A DNA stretch of 64,000 bases from Bisgaardia hudsonensis (lineage in GTDB: Bacteria; Pseudomonadota; Gammaproteobacteria; Enterobacterales; Pasteurellaceae). The notes beneath the pieces were generated by a model. The model was not told the origin of the DNA and made no database searches. It was given only the letters and a program-made list of their open reading frames with translations. The position numbers and the translations under genes were made by a program. Shown here in pieces: positions 28,848-38,800 of the stretch; the stretch's first letter is position 1, and each line of letters starts with the position of its first letter. The stretch spans positions 338,219 to 402,218 of the forward strand of contig NZ_SLXI01000001.1 in NCBI RefSeq assembly GCF_004345785.1. The letters are read 5' to 3'.

Positions 28848-29691
28848 ATGAGTACAGCTAAAATCATCTCTTTCATTTCCACAAAAGGTAGCGTAGGTAA
28901 AACTTCACTTACTATTCATATGGCTGGTTACCTTGCTTCTTTAGGTAAAAAATTCTATTGATTGATGCTGATTCTCAGCAATCACTATCTCGTTTTTTCG
29001 ATATAGACAACCACTTAGAATCTAATAACGGATTTTCATTATTTCTTATGGGTAAATTATCTGCTGATGAGGTTATTCATAAAACAACGAATCATCAGAA
29101 TATCGATATTATTATTAATGATGATCCTAATAAGCTATTGGTTGCTCATTTTTAAGGAATAGTTCTGATGGTGTTTTTAGGTTGGCTTTTTTATTAGAGC
29201 CTTTAAAAGATAGGTATGATTATATATTTATTGATACAGAAGGTACTGATGGTCGTTCTGTACAAAATGCAGCATTACTTGCACGTCCAGATTTAGTCCT
29301 TTCTGTCACTAAACTTAAAATGCTTTTTGCAATGGAAACAGCAAGAGTTGTTGATGTATTTAATTCAGCGATTAAAGAATATGAAAATATTGGTAATCCT
29401 TATCCTCCTTCTTTAACCTTTATCATTAATGATTTTGATCGCAGTTTAACAACAGATAGTTTATTACTTAAAGAATTACAGACTGCTTTTATTAATGATG
29501 AAAATTTAAAAACGACACATTTATTACAAACCGTTGTACCCACCAAACGTAAATTTTTTGAATCTTATTTTTTAATGAAAACATTTGCACATCAATACAA
29601 AGATCCTAATAAGTATGACCATTTAAATATTGTTATCCAATCTTTATATAAAGAAGTCTTTCCTGAATTAGTGGAGAAGAAAAATGAGTAG
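28848..29691 (+). pseudogene. Broken ParA-family ATPase of an integrative conjugative element
   Basis: A ParA partition ATPase split by two frameshifts. Segment 1 (28848-28961) has MSTAKIISFISTKGSVGKTS with the deviant Walker A. The frame is lost in a run of six A where seven would restore KKILLIDADSQQSLSRFF. Segment 2 continues to 29154 and ends HF-stop; one more T in the run of five at 29148-29153 would restore the frame into segment 3, with EPLKDRYDYIFIDTEGTDGRS, ending at 29691. Both faults are single-base losses in homopolymers, so sequencing error is possible, but the adjoining parB is broken in a more complex way. The last codons overlap the parB start by 8 bases. Confidence 0.8.
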
Positions 29692-30607
29692 TGGTTTTCT
29701 CAGTTTTCATAAAAATAAAGCATCACTTTCTACAGATGAGATTAAGAATACACCTATTGATGGACAAGTATTTATGCTTGATATTCTAAGTATATTACCC
29801 TCTCCGCCTTAATCCTAGACAAACATTAGGAATGAATTATCAAGAACATTATGAAAATCTTAAAGAGTCTATAAGGAATATTGGATTACAGTCTATCCTT
29901 ACAGTAACAAAGTATCCTAATAACGATAAATATGAGTTATATAACGGTGGAAATACACGTCTTAAAATTCTGACAGAACTTTATCAAGAGTATCAACAGC
30001 AAGGTGAATTAGATAAGGCTTGAGCAATTTTTAGATCAAAGAATTGTATTTACAGCAATATAGTAATGATGATATTTCAAATAGAAAGCTTGCTGATCTG
30101 ATTAGCCAACTAGGTTGGTCGAGTGTTAAGCATCAGGTAATAACAGAGTTAAGTTTTGCTTTTGAAAAATTGGATTTGGTTATACCACTTGCTTTAAATA
30201 ATGGAATGGGAAGACCTAAAGTTAAGCAGTTACGACAGTGGCTTAAAAGTAATAAAGGGTACGATATCGATTTTAATGAAGTGGAAACGCTTTATTTTCA
30301 GCTTCTAAAGCAATTTGATGATGATATTGATCCAATTAATTTAGACATTTTTTATCAATTATTTCTTTTTCAACTATCAGATTATTTAGCTAATTTTGAT
30401 GCAACTATTAAAGCAGAACCTACTACATTTGTAATAAGTAATCTTAGTGAATTTGGTTATATTCCAAGTTCTGTATTACCTAAAGAGAATACCTCTGTAA
30501 TATTTGATACAGAGAAAAACATTCAAACAAAACAAGATACATCCAATCATTTAGATGCTCCTATTAATAGAGGAACTGAGTCTTGGGAAGATTTAAAAGA
30601 CTTTTAA
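29684..30607 (+). pseudogene. Broken ParB-family protein, PFGI-1-class integrative element type
   Basis: Three frames carry parts of one protein. Segment 1 (29684-29812) ends just before the conserved NPRQT; one extra base in CCGCCTT explains the shift. Segment 2 (to 30022) contains NPRQTLGMNYQEHYENLKESIR and the hallmark NGGNTRLKILTELYQE. After another break, segment 3 (about 30044-30607) has NRKLADLISQLGWSSVKHQ and LALNNGMGRPKVKQLRQWL, as in the helix-turn-helix and dimer region of these proteins. The part between segments 2 and 3 is shorter than in relatives, so there is a real internal deletion. The dnaB gene usual between parA and parB is absent. Confidence 0.75.
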
Positions 30608-30608
30608 C

Positions 30609-30618
30609 TCCCCCCCCC
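30609..30618. repeat. Homopolymeric C tract
   Basis: About nine consecutive C two bases after the parB remnant stop codon, striking in this AT-rich DNA. It lies about 180 bases before the first small island gene and could be length-variable. Confidence 0.6.
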
Positions 30619-30693
30619 TCCAAGCCTAAATAACTATTTAACCCTCCTCATGAAAACCTAATTAAGTATTATTTGACTTCTTGTAAAATGAAC

Positions 30694-30709
30694 TGCGAAA
30701 TAGATCACA
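30694..30709. promoter_or_regulatory. CRP-like site upstream of the first small island gene
   Basis: TGCGA-AATAGA-TCACA differs from the CRP consensus at one position. It begins 103 bases before the ATG at 30797. Confidence 0.55.
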
Positions 30710-30796
30710 AATTTAAAAACCTCCTCTTTCCCAAATTTATTAGATATGCTATAGATAAGAAAAATTTTAACGACCTATTCACATTGTAATTAACCT

Positions 30797-31489
30797 ATGA
30801 AACTTGATAAAAAGAAAATAACAAAGATTGGGCTATTAAAAGCTGTTGTTTTATTAGTCTATATCGCTCTTATTTTTCTTATACAAGACGATAATCCATC
30901 AATTGTGGAAAGAAGAAAAATGCACTGCGAAAGAATTGAAAGAGACGAAGAATATAGATTAAAAGCTGCGATTAATTATTATTTTAGAGATATTTTTTTG
31001 AAACTCAAAAAAGATAAAGACAGCTATCAATGTAGACTCAGCCCCAACAATAAATTTCCTGAACTTATGGATTGTGAATTATCTATTACCAGAAAAAATA
31101 TTGATGAAAATGTGCTTAATAGCTTTATTGGAAATCTTATTTTACAACATCATATGATGGCATCATCAGCAGATTTAGATGATACTTTTGTACAATATAG
31201 TGAAAATATATTATCTCAAATGGATCCTGTTGAATTTTGGAAACTAGATTTTATGGAGATTCTAAAGAATCATAATATAATGTATCTTTTTTATGGTACA
31301 GAACTTTCTTTATATGAAAAATCTTCCTTTAGCTTAGGAGGAGAACAAAAAAAACAGTTGATTATTCATTCGAAAGTTGGAGGTTTCTCTGATAGTCAAT
31401 ATATGTGGAATACGATAAGAAGAACTAGAGTAGATAGATATAAAATAGAAGAGTGTGGCGTATTGACTTATTTATTTAATCTAGATTAA
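30797..31489 (+). CDS. Membrane-anchored protein of unknown function paired with the RTX gene, copy 1
   Basis: 230 residues, function not recognised. An N-terminal membrane segment (about 13-30, GLLKAVVLLVYIALIFLI) is preceded by lysines and followed by a soluble, mostly charged domain presumably outside the inner membrane; there is no lipobox cysteine. Residues 1-54 and most of 100-230 are nearly identical to copy 2, while about 55-99 differ strongly. Its place directly before an FrpC-like gene recalls frpD before frpC in Neisseria and the small ORF before apxIVA, but I see no sequence similarity to claim. A partner or protective protein for the toxin is a guess. No strong ribosome site is visible. 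Confidence 0.8.
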   Translation: MKLDKKKITKIGLLKAVVLLVYIALIFLIQDDNPSIVERRKMHCERIERDEEYRLKAAINYYFRDIFLKLKKDKDSYQCRLSPNNKFPELMDCELSITRKNIDENVLNSFIGNLILQHHMMASSADLDDTFVQYSENILSQMDPVEFWKLDFMEILKNHNIMYLFYGTELSLYEKSSFSLGGEQKKQLIIHSKVGGFSDSQYMWNTIRRTRVDRYKIEECGVLTYLFNLD

Positions 31490-31502
31490 GTAGGAGATTA
31501 AT

Positions 31503-31693
31503 ATGAGTGAAAAATTTATTAAACTAAATGTAAATGATGAAAATTTGGTTGCTAAAGTTTTAGATATTAGAGAACTAGGTCATCATGTTGAAATTTCTCA
31601 ATCTGATTATTTTAAATACACTGCAGCTAAAAACATTACTGCTGCCTCTTTTCACAAGCCTTGAAACGGTTTTAAGTGCGAATTGGAGATAAT
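31503..31693 (+). pseudogene. Collapsed first copy of the RTX gene (both ends joined)
   Basis: The first 50 codons (MSEKFIKLNVNDENL...) match the start of the long RTX gene at 32525. At 31653 the sequence jumps to a 41-base segment identical to 39280-39320, the very end of that gene with its stop and following bases. The junction is out of frame, giving a 53-codon frame ending at 31664. About 6.6 kb of toxin coding sequence has been lost. Codon 33 here is CAA (Gln), whereas the long copy has TAA. Confidence 0.85.
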
Positions 31694-31714
31694 TTACTTC
31701 TTGCAATAAAAAAA

Positions 31715-31730
31715 CGTGAGGCGAATCACA
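31715..31730. promoter_or_regulatory. CRP-like site upstream of the second small island gene
   Basis: CGTGA-GGCGAA-TCACA differs from the CRP consensus at one position. It sits at the same place as the site before copy 1, although the bases differ. Confidence 0.45.
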
Positions 31731-31817
31731 AATTTAAAAACCTCCTCTTTCCCAAATTTATTAGATATGCTAAAGATAAGAAAAATTTTAACGACCTATT
31801 CACATTGTAATTAACCT

Positions 31818-32510
31818 ATGAAACTTGATAAAAAGAAAATAACAAAGATTGGGCTATTAAAAGCTGTTGTTTTATTAGTCTATATCGCACTTATTTTTCT
31901 TATACAAGACGATAATCCATCAATTGTGGAAAGAAGAAAAATGCACTGCGAAAGAATTGAAAGAGACGAAGAATATAGATTAAAAGTTGCAGTTAATCGT
32001 TATTTTAATGATATTCTCTTAGACATCAAAATGGATAAAGACAGGGATTGGTGTGATCCTGATCCTAATGATAAATTTCCCAACCTTATGGATTGTGAGT
32101 TAGCTATTACTGGAAAAAATATTGATGAAAATGTGCTTAATAGCTTTATTGGAAATCTTATTTTACAACATCATATGATGGCATCATCAGCAGATTTAGA
32201 TGATACTTTTGTACAATATAGTGAAAATATATTATCTCAAATGAATCCTGCTGAATTTTGGAAACTAGATTTTATGGAGATTCTAAAGAATCATAATATA
32301 ATGTATCTTTTTTATGGTACAGAACTTTCTTTATATGAAAAATCTTCCTTTAGCTTAGGAGGAGAACAAAAAAAACAGTTGATTATTCATTCGAAAGTTG
32401 GAGGTAACTCTGATAGTCAATATATGTGGAATACGATAAGAGAAACTAAAGTAGATAGATATCAAATTGAAAACTGTGGTAATTTAAGATATTTATTTAA
32501 CTTAGAATAA
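31818..32510 (+). CDS. Membrane-anchored protein of unknown function paired with the RTX gene, copy 2
   Basis: 230 residues, the paralogue of the gene at 30797 with the same membrane segment at about 13-30. The roughly 100 bases of upstream DNA are also nearly identical, showing tandem duplication. Differences concentrate at residues 55-99 (18 of about 45 positions by my alignment) with only about ten elsewhere. It ends 14 bases before the original start of the long RTX gene, so the two are probably co-transcribed. Function unknown. Confidence 0.8.
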   Translation: MKLDKKKITKIGLLKAVVLLVYIALIFLIQDDNPSIVERRKMHCERIERDEEYRLKVAVNRYFNDILLDIKMDKDRDWCDPDPNDKFPNLMDCELAITGKNIDENVLNSFIGNLILQHHMMASSADLDDTFVQYSENILSQMNPAEFWKLDFMEILKNHNIMYLFYGTELSLYEKSSFSLGGEQKKQLIIHSKVGGNSDSQYMWNTIRETKVDRYQIENCGNLRYLFNLE

Positions 32511-32524
32511 ATAAGGAATTAATT

Positions 32525-32890
32525 ATGACAGATAAATTTATTAAACTAAATGTAAATGATGAAAATTTGGCTGCTAAAGTTTTAGATATTAGAGAACTAG
32601 GTCATCATGTTGAAATTTCTTAATCTGATTATTTTAAATACACTGCAGCTAAAAACATTACTGCCGCCTCTTTTAAAATTCTGTCTCGTTTTTTCTCAGG
32701 AGTTGATACTGAGGGTAATAAAATAGACTTTTCTGCTTATAAAGGAAAAGAAATTAGTTATGAAAAAATAGTCAAGCTTATCTATAAATATCCATCAAAT
32801 CCTCTGTCAGTAAAAAATATACAGACTGGCTATGAATTTGCAGCTATAGCTAATCAAAAGGAATATAGAGGCTATTTAGAGAAAAAATCT
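32525..32890 (+). pseudogene. Original 5' end of the RTX gene, interrupted by a nonsense codon
   Basis: The frame starting at the ATG at 32525 (MTDKFIKLNVNDENLAAKVLD) is in register with the long downstream frame and matches the collapsed copy. Codon 33 is TAA (32621-32623) where the collapsed copy has CAA. No other stop occurs up to 39319, so one C-to-T change separates these 32 codons from the rest. Without it the protein would have 2264 residues. A GGAATTA upstream offers a weak ribosome site. Confidence 0.8.
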
Positions 32891-35800
32891 TTGCATGATA
32901 AAGCCCTGAAGGGAGAACTAGCATTATCTCACTACGAAACAAATACTAATGATGATAAATATGCAACTAATGCTTTGATTTTTGGTTCTGCTAGTATTGC
33001 AATTGAAAAAGAAATGGTTAAATTTTATATTGATGAAAATGGAAGACCAAGTGAGGTTCGCAACTTTTCATTTAAAGCTCAAGAAGATAACTATGATTAT
33101 AGCAGTAAAAACATATCTTGGTTAACCAATAGAATAGTTAAGTATACTCTAAGGGATACCTCTGATGCGACAACAAAAATTCATATTACTGAAGACAGAG
33201 GTAATACTCGTTTTACTACGGTAAATCGCACAGAATTTGACAAGCTTAAACGCAATACGCCTCAAATTAATAATGAAAGCATGAATATAGATAAATTTAT
33301 TACTGAGGCAGATAAAATAGTTAATGCTAGATTTTACACAGGCTCAAGTATTATCCCTGCAGTTGGATATATTAGAAAACCCAATATGTTTAAGAATTTT
33401 TCAGAGCATACTTCTGATACGCCTACTGTAACGTTCAAACCGACAACTTTAGCTGAAATATCTCGTAAACAAGCTAGATTTATCATTGATCAATTAAGTA
33501 GATCTCATATAGAAAATACTGATGAAAACAAAACCCCAACCAATAAATTCAACATCTCCACTACCCCAATCCTAGATAAAAACTCTGATAATGACGCTGT
33601 TTCTCTTTCTCCTGCACTCTATGCTTTACTAAATAAAGATATATTAAATAAACATAACGATCCGTTTTCAGTTTCCATGTCACATATTACCACTAATGGT
33701 TTTAGAGCATCTAACTATAATCTCTCCAAAGGTATTTTTGACAATGATAATAAATCCGTTCTTAATGAAAAATTTTCTTTTATTAAAGATCCAAAACTGC
33801 TTAATAAAGTAAAAGGTTTTGGCTATTCTCGCTTACCTGTCGATCCGCTTATCTTAGATTTAAACGGCGATGGGGCAAGAGCGGTGAGTTATAACGAAAA
33901 ATCGGTGTTATTTGATATTGATAATGACGGGGGGGCTTTGGAGGAAACCGGTTGGGTAAATAATCAAGATGGTTTGTTGGTGAAGGATTTAAATAACAAC
34001 GGCAAAATCGACAATATGTCAGAAGTGTTTTCTGAATATTATGCTGGCAAAGCAGGACGTAATGGCGAAGCGGGAGAAAAACGTTTTGCTAATGGTTTTG
34101 AAGCATTAAAAAGTTTAGACAGCAATAAAGATAATGTATTTGATAAAAAGGATAGGGATTTTAATGCTGTACGAGTATGGCAAGATAAAAACCATAATGG
34201 CGTGACGGATTCTGGGGAGTTAAAAACCCTTAAACAATTAGGTATTACTGCTATCAAATTAGATTATGAAGAGAAAGGCGGACAACTTTTTAATGGCAAT
34301 GAATTATTAGCAAAGGGCAGTTTTACTCGTAAGGGGAAACAACAAGAAGTGGTGGCGGTGAACTTTTTAGCCAATCCAAGAGGGCATCGTATTAGCAATG
34401 CTAATGGGGGTAAGAAAACAGTGACGGAAGCCTCTGGTTTAATTGAGAGCACGACAGGTTGGACAGCTGTTGATGATGTGAATCGGGATTTAAGTGTGGC
34501 TAAATTAGGCGTTGAAAATATCCAAGCTGGTAATGGTAACGACACGCTACGAGGCGATGGGCGAGATAACTGGCTTGCTGGTGGAGGCGGTGCCGATATT
34601 TTCTTTGGCGGCGATGGTAATGATGTGTTACTGATTGATGGTGATGATTTGCCAGAGAATATTCACGGTGGCAAAGGCGATGATATTGTACAAGTGGTGG
34701 GCAATAAAGGGGTCAGTTTAGACCTTGGTGTCGCTGAAATTGAAATCGCTCACGGAGGAAGGGGCAATGATGTATTTGTTTCTTCAGGCAACAGCTCTAT
34801 TTTTGTGCGTGGAGGCGATGGCGACGATGTGATTGTAGGCAGTATTGCTAATGATGCCTTATCGGGCGAAAATGGCGATGACTTTATTTCAGGTAATGCA
34901 GGTAAGGATTTAATCCGAGGACATCGAGGCAATGACCGTTTATTTGGTGATGAGGGCGATGATGTGCTTTTCGGTGGCTCTGATGATGATATGTTATACG
35001 GTGGCGAAGGGACAGATACCTTGCTTGGCGAGGGGGGCGATGATTATTTAGATGGCGGTGAGGGTGAAGATATTGCTGAGTTCTCAGGTAATTTTGCCGA
35101 CTATAAAATCACTAAAATGGGCGGTGGTTTATTAATTAGCGACACCAAACAAGGACGAGATGGCACGGACTTTTTACGCAATATTGAGAAGTTGAATTTT
35201 AAAGATTTGACTAACTATGCTGCACCTTCAACAGAGACAGAATGGGAAAACCCAATGCCTGTAGAGGATATTCTTTATCAAGACAGCAAAGGGCGACGTT
35301 TTGACGGCTCACGCCCTTACATTATTAAACAATCTCAACTCTTAAAAAATGATATTGATGTTCAAGGCGATAAAATTAGTATCTATCAAGCTTTCAATAT
35401 TCGAGGTGGTTCGTTAAGAGTATTAGATAATGGTGATATTGAATTTACGTCGACCAAAGGGTTTAAAGGGATTGCCAGTTTTGAATATTCCATTCGGGAT
35501 GCCAAAGGTATTAAGGCAATTAGCACCAATGGTAAGGGAGAGCTAACAGGAAAAGTCTATTTAGTCCCACCGCACTTACCGCAAGACCCCGATATTATTC
35601 GTCAATATTATTTGGAAGCAGATAATATTCTGCCTGTTTGGACAAATTATACGGGTAAAAATATCCGCATTGGGCAGTTTGAACCTAGCGGGCCTTTTTC
35701 TGTGGCAGAAGAAGTAGCGGATTATCGTCACCCTGAATTACGCCACCAAATGGATAAGCAGTGGTTGCACGATTACGAATATAAACGCCAAGAAGATGAT

Positions 35801-38800
35801 AAGGTGTTCAGCAAGCATGCCACGGAAGTCGCGGGTATTATGGTGGCGGAGCGTAATGGTGAAGGTGGAGTGGGTGTTGCCTATGATGCGAGAGTGGCTA
35901 GCCATTGGGTCGGAGAAAATATCACCAGCTTAAATAAAATGAAAAACTATGATGTAGCCAATCACAGCTGGGGGCATAAACAAAACTTCGTTCAACAAAT
36001 CAACTTTACTGATAAAAGTAAAACCCTGTTTGATATTTATAAACCTGCTTTAATGGAAGGACGTAATGGACTCGGCACGGTAATTGTTAATTCTGCTGGT
36101 AATGAACGAAGTGCGGGCGGAAATACCAATTATTCTGAACTCACTAATGTACGTTATGGTATTGCGGTTGCCTCTGCTCAACAAAATAGTGCGTTTAAAA
36201 CCACTATTGCACCTTATTCAAATCAAGGTGCTAGCATTTTGGTTACGGCACACGGTTCCAATACTTACTCAAGCTCTCGTGAAATTGTCAATGAAAATGG
36301 CTCAACATTAGGGAATGAATATGCTCGCAATAATGGTACGAGTTTCTCTGCCCCTGTTGTTTCAGGCATCGTTGCCTTGATGTTAGAAGCCAACCCTTAT
36401 CTTGGTTATCGTGATGTACAGGAAATTCTTGCCCTCACAGCTACCACAAAAGACATTACCGACAGTCAATGGCAACGTAACGGGGCGAAAAATTGGAATG
36501 GTACAGGGATGCACGTCAGCCACGACTATGGTTATGGTGTTGTTGATGCACAAGCAGCGGTGAGATTAGCCCAAGATTGGCATACGCAACACACTTATGA
36601 AAATGAAGTGAAATTAGAGGATATTTATCAATCTGGTAATATCAACCAAGCTATCGAGGATAATAATGGTAGACAGTTCTCTGTTAATGTTGAAAGTGCC
36701 ACTTTACAGCTTGAAAATGTTTCTGTAAAAGTCAATTTAACCCATTCTCGTGCTAGTGATTTAATCATTAAGTTGATTTCCCCCTCAGGAACAACCTCTT
36801 TATTAATGAATAGACCTGGAAAAAATCCAAATGAAGAGAAGGCTCATGGGGATATTAAATTCGGTGAATCCAATACCTTAGATTACCGTTTTAACACAGC
36901 ACTTTTAAAAGGTGAAGACCCTAATGGGCAATGGAAATTACAGGTTTTTGATGTAGCAACAGGGCAAACAGGGACATTAAATCATTGGTCATTGAGTTTT
37001 TATGGACGGGTTTATGGCACAGGAGATACTTACGTCTATACTAATGAATTCCATAATCATCAAATGGGTAATACGCTTAATGATACCAATGGAGGAATAG
37101 ATACTATTAATGCTGCAGCAATGAATGGTGTGATTGAAGTTAATCTTTCCACTGGCAAAGCGAATTTAGCGGGAAAAGCCTTAACCATCAATAATCCAGC
37201 ACAAATTGAAAATGTTACAGGGGGCGATTATAACGATAAGCTGACTGGGAACAATGCTATTAATGTGCTTATTGGTGGACGTGGCGATGATACATTATCT
37301 GGACTAGAAGGGAATGATATATTGGCGGGAGGTTTAGGGAATAACCGCTTAACGGGTGGTCAAGGTAGCGATACTTTTATTATTGATAAGAAATCAAATA
37401 GCCAAGATGTGATTACGGATTTTACGGTGGGGCATGACCGCCTTGTTTTCACAGGCTTTAACGCTTTTTCTTGGACTAAGCAACAACAGGGATCTGATAC
37501 CCTGATTTCTTTAGGTAGTGGGCAAACAGTTAGATTAAACAATATTCAAGCCAGCCAGCTTACTGATAACAATATTGTTGTTACTGCGGAAGTATTTAAA
37601 CCTTATTGGTTAAATCAAACGGGTGGCTATGGATTTTCGAATAGCAATGAAGAGGTTGCGTTACCTGACTTTGGGGTAGCTTTCTGGGGAACAAGAGGGG
37701 AAGATAGGATTTTCGGTGGTAATGGTAATGATATAGTTAAAGGTGGGGCGGGTAATGATGTTATTGTGGGAGAACACTCATCAAATTCAGTAACTGGCGG
37801 AGACGATATTTTGTATGGCGGTAGGGGGAATGACCAGCTTCTAGGGGGAGGCGGTAATGATACACTCTATGGCGGTGAGGGTGCGGATTATCTGTCAGGC
37901 GGTGAAGGCAATGATGTACTTTATTTAGAAGGTGATGAATCTGCAGAGTCCACGAGTTATCATAACCAGCAATATATAAAGTTAAATCAATACCATAATG
38001 TCAAAGTCAATGAAGCAAGAGCTGAGGGTGGCAAAGGTAGTGACCGTTTTGTGGTGGTAAAAGATAGCTCACCAAATGCCTCTCAAGGTCTATTGAAAAA
38101 TCTGATTTGGGACTTTGATATCAATGACAAAAACGAGAAAATTGATATCTCTCAGTTTAATGGTGTGAATACTATCAACTTCTCTAGTTTCTCAGTCAAT
38201 AATGAACTTTACACAAGAGTTTGGTTAGGCGAAGCTAAAGCAGGTACTCAGTACATCACGTTAAAAGGTGTGAGAACTGATAAGCTAAAAGCTGATATGT
38301 TTATTTTCTCCAAAGAACAAGCGGATTTACCGCAGCTTAAGCAAGTGATTTTAGGTAGTAATAGCAATGACAGATTAAGAGGTAATGCGGTTGGCAATCT
38401 GATTGATGGTAAAGTCGGTGCTGATACAATGTCAGGTGAGTTTGGTGACGACACCTACATTGTGGACAACGCAGGCGATAAGGTCATTGAAATCAAAGAT
38501 GGTGGCTATGATATTGTGAAATCTTCCGTCAGTTATACCCTATCAGCACATACCGAAGAGCTACAACTCACAGGCTCAGCCTCAATCAATGCGGTAGGTA
38601 ACAGTGAAAATAACCGATTGGTAGGGAATTCAGGTAATAACCGTTTAGACGGTAAAGCAGGGTTTGATACCATGATTGGCGGTTCCGGAAATGACACCTA
38701 TATAGTCGATTCTCATCTTGATAAAGTGATTGAGAAAGAAAATCAAGGTACAGATAAAGTAATTTCATCGGTTTCCTACACCTTACCTGAAAATGTAGAA

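Noticed and set aside
32621..32623. Programmed stop-codon read-through or recoding of TAA
   Set aside because: The codon is TAA, not TGA, there is no supporting RNA structure seen, and the paralogous copy simply has CAA; mutation is the plainer explanation.
34039..34932. Several minus-strand open frames inside the RTX gene
   Set aside because: They mirror repetitive GGxGxD coding on the plus strand; composition is Ser/Pro/Leu-rich as expected of shadow frames.
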